Positions 27,044-35,245 of a stretch of DNA of 64,000 bases are shown here, piece by piece. Under the pieces are notes generated by a model. The model did not search any database. It worked only from the letters and a program-made list of their open reading frames with translations, and was not told the origin of the DNA. The stretch covers positions 780,501 to 844,500 of the forward strand of contig NZ_CP120742.1 of the NCBI RefSeq assembly GCF_029581275.1, read 5' to 3'. The stretch comes from Micromonospora sp. WMMD1155. GTDB lineage: Bacteria > Actinomycetota > Actinomycetes > Mycobacteriales > Micromonosporaceae. Position numbers and translations under genes: made by a program. Position 1 is the first letter of the stretch, and each line of letters begins with the position of its first letter.

Positions 27044-28057
27044 TCAGCGCGTCGGCACCGGGCCGGTGCTGGACCGCAACGAGATGGGCGGCGTGTAGAG
27101 GCGGTGTCGTGGCACGGCGCCACGCTCGGCGATGGTCTCCAGCAGCAACGACACGGCCTCGGCACCCATCTCGACCATCGGCACGTCGGCCGCCGTCAAC
27201 GGGGGGCGGAAGTCCTCCGCCCAGTGCTGGGCGGCGACCCCGGTGACCGAGAAGTCGCCCGGCACGGCCATCCCGGCACCGGTCAACGCCCGCTGCATCC
27301 CGGGCAGGGCGGCCTCGTTGATCGTCGCCACCGCGGTGACGTCCGGGTGCGTTGCGAGCAACTGCTCCACACACGCCTCGCCGGAGGCGGTGTCGTCGCC
27401 GCAGCAGACCTCCACCCCGGTCAGGCCCCGCTCCGCCGCGGCCGCCCGGAAACCGGCCAGCGCCCGGTGGCTGGGGCCGTACCCCGCGGCCACCAACTCG
27501 GCCGAGCGGTTCACGAGCGCCACCTGCCGGTGACCCAGATCGGCCAGGTGGTGCACGCACCTGGCGATCAGGCCGGCGTAGTCGATGTCGATCCAGCTCA
27601 TGCCGTGCGGCTCCGCCGTCCGACCGATCGTGACGAAGGGCAGACCGGCCTTGGCCAACCGGGTCACCCGGTCGTCCTCCAGGCGGATCTCCATCAGGAT
27701 CACGCCGTCGACCCGACGCCCGGTGACGATCCGCTCGAACGACCGGTCGTGGTCACCGCCGGACGGGGACAGCAGCACATCAAGGTCGTGACGGGCGGCC
27801 GCCTCGACGACACTGGCGACGAAACCCAACTGCATGTCGGTCAGCCGCTGACTCGCCGGGGGGATCACCAGGCCGAGGGTGCGGGTCCGCCCCTCCTTCA
27901 ACGCTCGGGCGCTCGCGTTCGGCCGGTAGTCCAGCTCGTCGATGACGGCCTGGATCCGCTGCCGGGTCGCCTCCGACACCGCCCGTTTCCCGCTCAACAC
28001 GTACGACACGGTGCTGCGGGACACCCCCGCCCGGCGGGCGATCTCGCCGATGTTCAT
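27044..28057 (-). CDS. LacI-family transcriptional repressor
   Basis: The 337-residue regulator has the classical HTH and hinge (IGEIARRAGVSRSTVSYVLSGKRAVS, then YRPNASARALKEGRT) and a periplasmic-binding-protein-like ligand domain. Start ATG 28057 gives a textbook N-terminus (MNIGEIARRAGVS); the 14 codons upstream are discarded. It converges on the glycosidase gene with only seven bases between stops. It is the only LacI protein in the window and the best candidate to bind GCGAATCGATTCGC at 20,002, 22,005 and 22,137-22,163. Confidence 0.9.
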   Translation of the reverse strand: MNIGEIARRAGVSRSTVSYVLSGKRAVSEATRQRIQAVIDELDYRPNASARALKEGRTRTLGLVIPPASQRLTDMQLGFVASVVEAAARHDLDVLLSPSGGDHDRSFERIVTGRRVDGVILMEIRLEDDRVTRLAKAGLPFVTIGRTAEPHGMSWIDIDYAGLIARCVHHLADLGHRQVALVNRSAELVAAGYGPSHRALAGFRAAAAERGLTGVEVCCGDDTASGEACVEQLLATHPDVTAVATINEAALPGMQRALTGAGMAVPGDFSVTGVAAQHWAEDFRPPLTAADVPMVEMGAEAVSLLLETIAERGAVPRHRLYTPPISLRSSTGPVPTR

Positions 28058-28178
28058 GGACCGCCCTCGAATCACATCCTGCCCGGAACGGGGACGCACC
28101 AGGCTTCGCGGACGAGCATATCCACAGCCAGCTCACCGATCGTCGGCCCGGGCGGGCCGGGGTGAAGGTCGGCCGCCG

Positions 28179-28763
28179 TCAGCGACCAGCCTGGTCAGCC
28201 GACCCTCGGGCGTCGCCCTCGACGACTCTCGCCACCTCGCCCAGGTCGTTGTTCAGCTGGTGATCGCGGCCGGGCAGCCGATGCAGCCGCGCCTGCGGGA
28301 TGACGCCGGCGTACAGGTCGGCGTGCGACGGTGGGGCGGTCTCGTCCCGGAGGCCGTGGAACACGTGCACCGGCACGTCGCGCGGCAGCCTCGCGCCGAG
28401 GTCGTACGGCACCTCGAACCCACCGGCCTCCCAGCCGCCCGCACCGACGAAGGGGGCGGAGACCAGCACGATGGCGCCGAGCTGCCGCTCCGGTGGCCGC
28501 TCGGCGAGCGTGTTGACGAGGATCGTCCCGCCCACCGAGTGGCCCACGACGACCGCCCCGTCCTCCAGGGAAGCGATCTCCCGCCGGATGGCCACGCTCC
28601 AGGTGGCGTAATCGGGGTCGGCTTCCTTCGGCATCCGCGGGTAGCGGACCTCGTAGGCGTCGCCGAGCTCCCGACTCAAGCTGTCGAACAGCTTGTCGTC
28701 CCACTCGTCGTGCACGCCGGCGCCGCCGCCCTGGATCAACAGGACCTGGGTACGTCCCGGCAT
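28179..28763 (-). CDS. Alpha/beta hydrolase (serine hydrolase, RBBP9/YdeN-like)
   Basis: A 194-residue cytoplasmic hydrolase with the nucleophile elbow GHSVGG, Asp in HGLRDETAPP and His in PGRDHQLNN. ATG 28763 is preferred over the adjacent GTG 28766 because AGGA is five bases before it. Substrate unknown. It lies upstream of lacI in the same direction, but 121 bases separate them. Confidence 0.75.
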   Translation of the reverse strand: MPGRTQVLLIQGGGAGVHDEWDDKLFDSLSRELGDAYEVRYPRMPKEADPDYATWSVAIRREIASLEDGAVVVGHSVGGTILVNTLAERPPERQLGAIVLVSAPFVGAGGWEAGGFEVPYDLGARLPRDVPVHVFHGLRDETAPPSHADLYAGVIPQARLHRLPGRDHQLNNDLGEVARVVEGDARGSADQAGR

Positions 28764-28785
28764 CACGATCCTCCCCGCGTCGGTG

Positions 28786-29013
28786 TCAGCGGGTACCCGG
28801 TGGCGTGGAGGCCACGCCTCCCCGTCGGCCGGCCCCGCCGGAGCGCTTGAGCATGACCGCTCCGCCGGCGACGAAGATGACGGCGAGGATCAACCCGACC
28901 GGGTTGCCCTGCGTCAGACTGCTGAAGAACCCCAGGATGCCGAGGATGACCAGCACTCCACCGAGGAGTCGCAGGAAGTAACCGCCGACTGCTCTGCCCC
29001 GTCCATTCGTCAT
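28786..29013 (-). CDS. Small membrane protein
   Basis: 75 residues with two hydrophobic segments (FLRLLGGVLVILGILGFF and VGLILAVIFVAGGAVML) joined by a short loop and a basic tail. Start ATG 29013 has AGAAAGG upstream; the longer frame to 29070 overlaps the intergenic region. It probably forms a transcript with the hydrolase downstream. Function unknown. Confidence 0.65.
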   Translation of the reverse strand: MTNGRGRAVGGYFLRLLGGVLVILGILGFFSSLTQGNPVGLILAVIFVAGGAVMLKRSGGAGRRGGVASTPPGTR

Positions 29014-29120
29014 GGCCTTTCTCTGCCCGACGCGCGGGTTCCGCAAACGGATCACGGGCGTGCTGCCCAAATCCCGATCCAGGCCCGGTAGCTTTCACCC
29101 GGCGGGGAAGGGGATGCCTC

Positions 29121-29699
29121 ATGGTCAAGGGGTGGCACGGCTGGTTCGGCACGTTCAACGGCGTCGTCCTCATCACGATCGCCGTGCTGCCGCTTGCCGC
29201 ACTGGTGGTGTGGGCGCTGGCCCGTCGCCGGGCCGACAGAAGCACGGCGTTGCGGATGTCGCTGGCCGAGGTCGGCATCGTCTACGGCACGGTGCCGTGG
29301 GTCTGGATGATCATGTTGCCGGGTGACCAGGCCGGTGTCGCCCCCGGTCGGGTGAGCCTGGTGCCCCTGCGGGACCTGCTCACGATCGTCTCCGACGGAG
29401 GGCCGGTGACCGCGACGGTCCAGGTCGTCGGCAACCTGCTGGTGTTCGCGGCGCTGGGGTTCCTCGCCCCGCTACGGTTCGCGGCGCTGGCGTCGGTGCC
29501 GCGCATTCTCGCGCTCGCGGCGGCCTGCTCCGTCCTGGTCGAGGCCGCCCAGTACCTCCTGCGGCTGGACCGGGTGTCGTCGGTGGACGACGTGCTGCTC
29601 AACGCGGCCGGGGCAGGGCTGGCCGCGCTGGCGTCGCGCCGCTGGTGGGCCACCACGCGAGTACCCGTCGAACCACGTCGGCCGGCCCCGGCACACTGA
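29121..29699 (+). CDS. VanZ-like membrane protein
   Basis: 192 residues with four to five membrane segments and the VanZ signature region EAAQYLLRLDRVSSVDDVLLNAAGAGL. VanZ-like proteins are widespread in actinomycetes and only some affect glycopeptide tolerance; no van cluster is near. The C-terminus is Pro/Arg-rich and cytoplasmic. Confidence 0.82.
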   Translation: MVKGWHGWFGTFNGVVLITIAVLPLAALVVWALARRRADRSTALRMSLAEVGIVYGTVPWVWMIMLPGDQAGVAPGRVSLVPLRDLLTIVSDGGPVTATVQVVGNLLVFAALGFLAPLRFAALASVPRILALAAACSVLVEAAQYLLRLDRVSSVDDVLLNAAGAGLAALASRRWWATTRVPVEPRRPAPAH

Positions 29700-29724
29700 G
29701 CGGACGGTGCGTCACTCGTATAGT
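29696..29724 (+). promoter_or_regulatory. Promoter for a leaderless methyltransferase mRNA
   Basis: CTGAGC (29696-29701), 17 bases, then TATAGT (29719-29724), which is six bases before GTG 29731. Transcription should begin at or next to the start codon. Confidence 0.6.
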
Positions 29725-29730
29725 GCCGCC

Positions 29731-30339
29731 GTGGACAGGGACAAGGTTCGGCAGGCGTACGCGTCGGTAGCGGATCTGTACATCGAGCTGTTCGGCACCC
29801 GCGAGCGGGTGGACCCCGACGACCTCGCCCTCATCGGGCGACACCTGGCCACCCGGACAGGTCCGGTGCTCGACCTGGGCTGCGGCCCCGGCCACCTCAC
29901 CGGTCACCTACGGTCGCTGGGCGTCGACGCGACGGGGATCGACCTCGTCCCCGAGTTCATCGCCCACGCCCGGGCGACCCACCCCGACGTCGCGTTCCAC
30001 ATCGGCTCGCTGGAGAGCCTCGACGTCGTCGGCGGCTCGGTCGCGGGCATCCTGGCCTGGTACTCGTTGATCCACCTGCCACCGGAGGAGCTCGACGGGG
30101 TGCTCGGCGAGTTCCGGCGAGTGATGGCCCCCGGTGGCGCGTTGGTGCTGGGCATGTTCGACCACGACGAGGTCGGCCCCTTCGACCACAAGGTCGTGAC
30201 CGCCTACCGATGGCCGGTCGACGAGATCTCGGAACGACTCAGCCGGGCCGGTTTCGTGGAGGTCGAACGCCTCCGACGGGCCGGAGAGGGCGACCAGCGC
30301 CCGCACGTCGCCATCGCGGCGGTCGCGAAGGACCGGTGA
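29731..30339 (+). CDS. Class I SAM-dependent methyltransferase
   Basis: A 202-residue methyltransferase with motif I VLDLGCGPGHLTGHL, motif II-like GIDLVPEFI and post-I LAWYSLIHLPPEEL. It resembles small-molecule methyltransferases of the UbiE/Methyltransf_25 type. GTG 29731 is chosen over GTG 29707 because the -10 element TATAGT lies between them, leaving 29707 outside the transcript. Confidence 0.8.
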   Translation: MDRDKVRQAYASVADLYIELFGTRERVDPDDLALIGRHLATRTGPVLDLGCGPGHLTGHLRSLGVDATGIDLVPEFIAHARATHPDVAFHIGSLESLDVVGGSVAGILAWYSLIHLPPEELDGVLGEFRRVMAPGGALVLGMFDHDEVGPFDHKVVTAYRWPVDEISERLSRAGFVEVERLRRAGEGDQRPHVAIAAVAKDR

Positions 30340-30352
30340 GCCCAGGCCGCTG

Positions 30353-31072
30353 CTACGCGGAGCGGTGACCGGCACCCCGGACACGGAACTCGTTGCCGTC
30401 CGGATCGGCCAGCACGACCGCGCCGTCCTCGTCGACATCGAGTCGAACGGCACCGAGGGAGACCAACTCGTCGACCGCCGCCTGCTGGTCGTCGGCGGCC
30501 GGGACGAGCTCGAAGCGTTGCCGGTTCGGCTCCTCCTTCGGCGCCACCGGCGGGCCACCCCAGGCGACCTTGGTGCCGCCGCGCGGTGACTGGATCGCCG
30601 TCTCCTCGTTCTGGTCCCACTTCAGCGGCCAACCCAGCGCCCTGCTCCAGAACAGGCCCACCTCCCGGGTGCCCTCGCAGGTCAGCTCACCGAGGAAGCC
30701 GGTGCCGGCGAGGTACGCGTTGCCGGGCTCGATCACGCAGAACGCGTAACCCGCCGGGTCGGCCAGGACGGTGTGCCCCTCCTCGGGCCGCTGCCCGACG
30801 TCGAGGTGGTCGCCACCCAGCTTCAGCGCCGTCGCGATCGTGTGCTGCTGCTCGTCGACATCGGCGCTGGTCAGGTGCAGGTGCATCCGGTTCGCGCCGA
30901 GTCGGCCCGCGCGGCCCGGAACGAACCGGAGACCGAGTTGGGCGTCGTCGCCGGGAAGAAACACGGCACCGGCGTCGTCGACGACGTCACGATTCAGCAG
31001 CGCTGCCCAGAACCGCGCCGCAGCAACCGGATCGGCGGACTCGACGGTGACTGCCAGCAGGTGCGAACGCAT
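30353..31072 (-). CDS. VOC (glyoxalase/bleomycin-resistance) family protein, two-domain
   Basis: 239 residues forming two VOC modules, about 1-115 and 125-239, each ending in a DPAGYAFCVIEP or DPDGNEFRV strand. Such proteins bind metal and act as isomerases, dioxygenases or drug-binding proteins; no specific role can be given. It starts at ATG 31072, six bases after a TACCAT -10 element, so it is probably leaderless; the frame back to 31099 contains that promoter. Confidence 0.75.
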   Translation of the reverse strand: MRSHLLAVTVESADPVAAARFWAALLNRDVVDDAGAVFLPGDDAQLGLRFVPGRAGRLGANRMHLHLTSADVDEQQHTIATALKLGGDHLDVGQRPEEGHTVLADPAGYAFCVIEPGNAYLAGTGFLGELTCEGTREVGLFWSRALGWPLKWDQNEETAIQSPRGGTKVAWGGPPVAPKEEPNRQRFELVPAADDQQAAVDELVSLGAVRLDVDEDGAVVLADPDGNEFRVRGAGHRSA

Positions 31073-31078
31073 GACCTG

Positions 31079-31107
31079 ATGGTAGGTATCGCCCGGCACG
31101 CCACCAA
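31079..31107 (-). promoter_or_regulatory. Promoter for a leaderless VOC-protein mRNA
   Basis: On the minus strand TTGGTG (31107-31102), 17 bases, then TACCAT (31084-31079), six bases before ATG 31072. Confidence 0.5.
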
Positions 31108-31167
31108 CGCATTTACGAGTCGGTCACGGGTCAGCGGCCTGGCCTTCGATCCGGGAGACTGGCCGAC

Positions 31168-31758
31168 ATGTCTGACCCGGACGATGTGAAGGCTGCGCTG
31201 CACCACTACCTCAAGGAGACACGCGGGGCCCTGATCTGGAAGTTGGAGGGGCTGAGCGAACGCGATGCCCGGCTCCCGCGTACCGCGACCGGCAACAACC
31301 TGCTCGGTGCCCTCAAGCACTGTCTCAACGTCGAAGCGAGCTACTTCGGGCTCACCTTCGGGCGCGAGTTCCCGACGCCCGAGGACCTCGTGCCGATACA
31401 CGCGTTCGACGAGGACCCGCAGGCGGACTGGTACGCCCGCGAGGACGAGACGAAGGACGGGCTCATCGAGCTGTATCGCCGGGTCGGGGTGTTCGCCGAC
31501 CAGACGATCGACCGACTTCCACTCGACGCGCCGGGGCAGGTGCCCTGGTGGCAGCCCGGCAGGCAGGCCACCACACTGCACCAGATCATCATCCACGTGA
31601 CGTGCGACCTCGCCCGGCACGCCGGTCACATGGACGTGATGCGCGAGCAGCACGACGCGGTGATCGGGCGGCGGCCGGACAGCGCCGGTGTCCCCGACGG
31701 CTACGACTGGCCGGCGTACGTCAGCAAGCTGACGAAGCTGGCGGACCGTTTCCGCTAG
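31168..31758 (+). CDS. DinB-family (DUF664) protein
   Basis: 196 residues; the four-helix DinB fold is indicated by LKHCLNVEASYFGLTFGRE and HQIIIHVTCDLARHAGHMDVMRE, whose His residues form the metal site of the family. Some relatives are mycothiol- or bacillithiol-dependent transferases, others are of unknown role. The gene stands alone between a VOC gene and a damaged regulator. Confidence 0.82.
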   Translation: MSDPDDVKAALHHYLKETRGALIWKLEGLSERDARLPRTATGNNLLGALKHCLNVEASYFGLTFGREFPTPEDLVPIHAFDEDPQADWYAREDETKDGLIELYRRVGVFADQTIDRLPLDAPGQVPWWQPGRQATTLHQIIIHVTCDLARHAGHMDVMREQHDAVIGRRPDSAGVPDGYDWPAYVSKLTKLADRFR

Positions 31759-31788
31759 CCCGCCCGGCGAGGCGGCGGCGGCGCCGAC

Positions 31789-32375
31789 CTACCCGTCGCT
31801 GGCGCGGCCGCTGCGGGCGCGGGCGCGGTAGGCGGCGACGTTCGTGCGGTTGCCGCACACCTCGTAGGAGTGCCAGCGCTGGGTGCGGCTGCGGGTCGTG
31901 TCGTAGAAGACGTGGGCACACCTCTCGTTACCGCAGATGCGCAGCCGCGACCAGGTGCCCGCCGTGACGAGGTCGGCGACGGCGAGCACGATCCGGCCGA
32001 CGACGGGATCGCCGGTCACCTGCTGAAGCTGTGGTCGCCCGGCAGCCGTGAAGGTCTGCCGGAAGGTGAGTTCGCTCCCGTCCTCGGTCAACAGCGTCCA
32101 CGCCTGGGCGGTTTGTGCCGGTGTGCCAGCCGCCAGCACGGCCACGAGATGATCACGGATGGCGCGGACCCGCTCGATCCGCTCGGGGGTCGGGACGCGG
32201 CGCCCGGCGGGGTCGAACGGGCTGAGGATCTCGCCCGCCCGCCCGGGGTCGTCAAAGGTGTCCGGCAGGGCCGGCGTGGCGTGTGGCCGGGAGTTGAGCA
32301 GGTCGACGACCGCGGCGGCCGACGCGGGGAACAGGGTCGCGTCTCGGGCGATAGAACGTAATGGTCATTCGTCAT
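31789..32375 (-). pseudogene. CGNR zinc-finger (DUF1470) regulator with N-terminal frameshift
   Basis: The C-terminal part carries the zinc-finger signature: RICGNERCAHVFYDTTRS followed by CGNRTNVAAYRAR. In this frame there is no usable start codon: it reads back through TLFPASAAAVVDLLNSRPH to a stop. A typical N-terminus (MTNDHYVLSPET) lies just upstream in another frame, starting at ATG 32375. Joining the two needs one missing base near 32,337. Either the gene is inactivated or the sequence has an error there; a shorter protein from GTG 32145 would lack the regulatory domain. Confidence 0.65.
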
Positions 32376-32410
32376 TAGATAATTACCGGACTCGCCGAGA
32401 GGATCTGGTC

Positions 32411-32599
32411 ATGCGTCAGCTCCTCTCCCGGCACGCCGGCGCGTCGGCCCGGATTCGCAACACCCCGCGCGGTCGGCTGACTCGGATCTACGCTGAACTC
32501 GCCGAGGTGGTCGAGAAGGCGGCCGACACGGGCAGCCCGCTGACCGCTGGAGAACCACGATGCAGTACGCCGTTCATCACATACGCCGGCCGGGTCTGA
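32411..32599 (+). CDS. Small hypothetical protein overlapping the metallo-hydrolase start
   Basis: A 62-codon ORF with GAGAGGA seven bases before ATG 32411. It is rich in Arg and helical in its middle (LTRIYAELAEVVEKAADTG), somewhat like a piece of a regulator. It runs 40 bases into the downstream hydrolase gene in another frame, a layout that could couple translation. Nothing recognisable otherwise. Confidence 0.35.
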   Translation: MRQLLSRHAGASARIRNTPRGRLTRIYAELAEVVEKAADTGSPLTAGEPRCSTPFITYAGRV

Positions 32600-33402
32600 C
32601 CCGGGACCTGCCGTACGGCCCGGAGGACCTCTTCTGGGTCACCAACACCGCGACCCTCGTGATGGGTGAGCAGGACGCGGTACTGATCGACACCTTCGTC
32701 ACCGCCGAGCAGAACCAGCAGTTGATCGACTGGGTGCGGTCGTTCGGGCGCAGGCTGACCCACGTCTACGTCACCCACGGCCACGGTGACCACTTCTTCG
32801 GCCTGGGTCAGATCGCGCAGGCGTTTCCCGGCGTACGCGCGGTGGCCACCGACGCGACGGCGGCGGGGGCCGAGGCTCAGGTGACGCCGGACATGCTGAC
32901 CTCGTTCTGGCAGCGCCTGTTCCCGGGGCAGATCCCCGACCGGCTGACCGTCCCGGAGCCGCTCGGTGACGACCACCTCGAACTCGAAGGACAGCGGTTG
33001 GACATGGTCGAAACGGGCTTCACCGACACGGCAGGAAGCACAGTCGTCTGGGTGCCGGCCCTCCGGTTGATCGCGGCCGGCGACGTCGCCTACAACGACA
33101 CCCACCCGTACCTGGCCGAGAGCACCACCGCGACGCGTCGGGAGTGGGCCGCGACGCTCGACCGGCTCGGCGAGCTCGACCCGGCCGCGGTGGTGGCCGC
33201 CCACAAGAATCCGGACCGGCCCGACGATCCCCGGATCCTCGCCGAGACGGCGGCCTACCTTCGCGAGTTCAACCAACTCGACGCCGACACCACGACCGCC
33301 GAGGAGTTGTACCGCGCGATGCTCGACAGGCATCCGCGTCGGATCAACCCGGGTTCGCTGTGGAGTGCCGCGCAGCGGGCGAAGCAGCCCGCCCTGCGGT
33401 GA
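32560..33402 (+). CDS. MBL-fold metallo-hydrolase
   Basis: A 280-residue metallo-beta-lactamase-fold protein with the zinc motif THGHGDHFF (about residues 72-80), the Asp of AAGDVAYN and the His of VAAHKNP. The C-terminal helices (FNQLDADTTTAEELYRAMLDRHPRR) match a group of uncharacterised hydrolases often found beside TetR or MarR regulators. Start ATG 32560 has GGAG seven bases upstream. Confidence 0.85.
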   Translation: MQYAVHHIRRPGLTRDLPYGPEDLFWVTNTATLVMGEQDAVLIDTFVTAEQNQQLIDWVRSFGRRLTHVYVTHGHGDHFFGLGQIAQAFPGVRAVATDATAAGAEAQVTPDMLTSFWQRLFPGQIPDRLTVPEPLGDDHLELEGQRLDMVETGFTDTAGSTVVWVPALRLIAAGDVAYNDTHPYLAESTTATRREWAATLDRLGELDPAAVVAAHKNPDRPDDPRILAETAAYLREFNQLDADTTTAEELYRAMLDRHPRRINPGSLWSAAQRAKQPALR

Positions 33403-33436
33403 CCGTCGGTCACCTCCGTCGGGGCGGATGCGGTGA

Positions 33437-33486
33437 TGAGCGGTATACCTCAGAGGTATGAATATGACTCTGAGGTATACCGCTCA
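33437..33486. terminator. Perfect 19-base inverted repeat (12-base loop)
   Basis: TGAGCGGTATACCTCAGAG (33437-33455) and its exact complement (33468-33486). The arms contain GAGGTAT modules, which also form the smaller dyad ATACCTC-A-GAGGTAT. It lies between the hydrolase stop (+) and a relic reading towards it (-), so a bidirectional terminator is the simplest reading, though its lower GC and internal dyads also suit an operator. Confidence 0.6.
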
Positions 33487-33516
33487 AGAGCACAGCGGTG
33501 CGGGCAGCAGTGACGA

Positions 33517-33665
33517 TCAGCAGCCGATGCGGCTGGACCCGAGCGCGACGTCGTCGTACCAGAGGGTGTCGGCCCCGTCGCCGTAACTCTCCCAGCCCAG
33601 CTTCAGGTCGGTGAGCTGCGGACGCCAGGTGCGGTTGTACCACTGGCCGTCGATGTCGTGCGGTT
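33517..33665 (-). pseudogene. Relic of the C-terminus of a secreted beta-sandwich protein
   Basis: About 49 codons are open between a TAG and a TGA. They read HDIDGQWYNRTW, then KLGWESYGDGADTLWYDDVALGSSRIGC at the very end (residues not contiguous here), a pattern seen at the C-termini of secreted carbohydrate-active or laminin-G-like proteins. No start or upstream body remains. The family name is not certain. Confidence 0.5.
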
Positions 33666-33743
33666 TCTATCCAATCAAGCGCCCGCGGCGACGATCGTCA
33701 CCTTGGCGCAGCCCACCGGCTCCGGCTGTGATCGACTGGCAGG

Positions 33744-34151
33744 GTGACCGAACCCCTCCCCGCCCCACCGACGGACGTCCAGGCACGCCTGGCCCGGGAA
33801 TCGAACGTCTGGCTGTGCACATTGCGGCGGGACGGCTCCCCGCACCTGACGCCGGTCTGGTTCGTCTACGTCGCCGGTACCTGGTGGATCGGCAGCGACG
33901 GCCGCAGCGTCAAGGTCCGCAACGTCACGGCCGACCCACGGGTGTCCCTGGCCCTGGAAGGCGGCGACGCCCCCGTGGTGGCAGAGGGCACCGCCCGGGT
34001 GCACCGAGACGACTTCCCGGACACGGTCGTCGAGGCGTTCGCCGCCAAGTACGACGGGTGGGACATCGGCAGGCAGGGCACCCCGGACGGCGATCGAGTG
34101 CTGCTGGAGATCCCCGTCCGGCGGTGGCTGCTCGCCGGCACGGCGCAGTAG
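33744..34151 (+). CDS. Pyridoxamine 5'-phosphate oxidase-fold protein (PPOX class, probably F420-binding)
   Basis: 135 residues with the split beta-barrel: VWLCTLRRDGSPHLTPVWFVYVAGTWWIGSD is the flavin/F420-binding strand region and KVRNVTADPRVSLALEGGDAP is typical of F420-dependent class members of actinomycetes. GTG 33744 begins the conserved N-terminus. Likely a reductase of an unknown small molecule. Confidence 0.8.
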   Translation: MTEPLPAPPTDVQARLARESNVWLCTLRRDGSPHLTPVWFVYVAGTWWIGSDGRSVKVRNVTADPRVSLALEGGDAPVVAEGTARVHRDDFPDTVVEAFAAKYDGWDIGRQGTPDGDRVLLEIPVRRWLLAGTAQ

Positions 34152-34271
34152 GCCGCGGAGCGACGGTTCGTCGCGGCGGCCCGAAGGGAACTGGCCGTCC
34201 GCGACCTGGCGGACGAGCAACAGGCCGACGCCCACAACTCCGACCTTCCCCGGTGACCCCGGGGCCCCGGC

Positions 34272-35189
34272 TCACTCGTCGAGGTCGACGCCCGTGAGGT
34301 CGGCCGACAGCGCCCAGAGTCGGGCTGCCGCAGTGTTGTCGGCGGGATCGCCGTCGACGACCCGGCAGTCCACGCAGTAGTCGCCGCCGCGCCCGTCGAG
34401 CTGCGGTGACGTGGCGGCCCAGACCTGGGTCGCCGCACCCTGGTCGGCGGTCTTGAACAGACCCGGCGTCGGGGTCCCGTCCGCGTCGATCCAGCCGGCG
34501 GCGACCATCTCCTCGACCGGAAGGTGTCGTTGCAGGGGGGTGAGGATCCAGCCGGGGTTGACGGAGAAGGCGTGGACGCCGTGCGGTCGGCCGAGCAGGT
34601 CGAGGTGGCGGGCGAACAGGATGTTCGCGAGCTTGGACTGGGTGTACGCCTCCCACTTGTCGTAGCCCTGCTCGAACTGCACGTCGTCCCACCGGATGTG
34701 CCACGCGGCGTCGCGCCCGGAGGCGACCGAGACGACGCGAGCCGAGCCGGACGCGGTGAGCGCGGGCCACAGCAGGTTCACCAGCGCGTAGTGGCCGAGG
34801 TGGTTGGTCGCGAACTGCGCCTCCCAGCCGGGTCCCACCCGCGTCTCGGGGCAGGCCATGATCCCGGCACTGGCGATCAGGGTGTCGAGGGCGGAATGGC
34901 TGTGCAGGAAGCGTTCGGAGAACGCGCGGACCGAGGCGAGGTCGGCGAGGTCGAGCGGGCCGACCTCGACCCCGGCGACGTCGGCGAGCGCCTGCCGCGC
35001 CACCTCCGGCCTGCGGGCCGGCACGACGACCCGGGCCCCGGCCCGGGTGAGCGCGAGGGTCGTGGCGAGACCGACGCCGGAGTAGCCGCCCGTGACGACA
35101 GCGGTCTTCCCGGTGAGGTCGATTCCGGCGAGGACGTCTCCGGTCGTGCGGTGAGCGCCGAACATGGTGTGGGTCGTGTCGCTGGTCAT
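34272..35189 (-). CDS. SDR-family oxidoreductase (protochlorophyllide reductase/WW-oxidoreductase-like)
   Basis: A 305-residue SDR with TGGYSGVG, NHLGHYALVN and catalytic YTQSK. Ser sits in VVSVASG. The insert between the catalytic region and C-terminus is typical of the retinol dehydrogenase-like group. ATG 35189 is seven bases after a -10 element, so the mRNA is probably leaderless; the frame back to 35,441 runs antisense to merR. It is divergent from the MerR regulator, its likely activator. Confidence 0.85.
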   Translation of the reverse strand: MTSDTTHTMFGAHRTTGDVLAGIDLTGKTAVVTGGYSGVGLATTLALTRAGARVVVPARRPEVARQALADVAGVEVGPLDLADLASVRAFSERFLHSHSALDTLIASAGIMACPETRVGPGWEAQFATNHLGHYALVNLLWPALTASGSARVVSVASGRDAAWHIRWDDVQFEQGYDKWEAYTQSKLANILFARHLDLLGRPHGVHAFSVNPGWILTPLQRHLPVEEMVAAGWIDADGTPTPGLFKTADQGAATQVWAATSPQLDGRGGDYCVDCRVVDGDPADNTAAARLWALSADLTGVDLDE

Positions 35190-35196
35190 GCCGCGG

Positions 35197-35238
35197 ACGC
35201 TAGGTGCTGGACCGAGGTCTAGGTCAAGCGGATACGGT
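35197..35238. promoter_or_regulatory. Divergent overlapping MerR-type promoters with 19-base spacers
   Basis: Leftward (SDR): TTGACC (35227-35222), 19 bases, TAGCGT (35202-35197), seven bases, ATG. Rightward (merR): TGGACC (35208-35213), 19 bases, TACGGT (35233-35238), seven bases, ATG. The shared dyad CTGGACC-GA-GGTCTAG (35207-35222, one mismatch) lies in both spacers. A 19-base spacer straightened by DNA distortion is the hallmark of MerR activation. Confidence 0.75.
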
Positions 35239-35245
35239 CGATGCC

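Noticed and set aside
29121..29699. Glycopeptide-resistance locus because of the VanZ-like gene
   Set aside because: No vanHAX, vanS or vanR genes are present; VanZ-like proteins are common without resistance.
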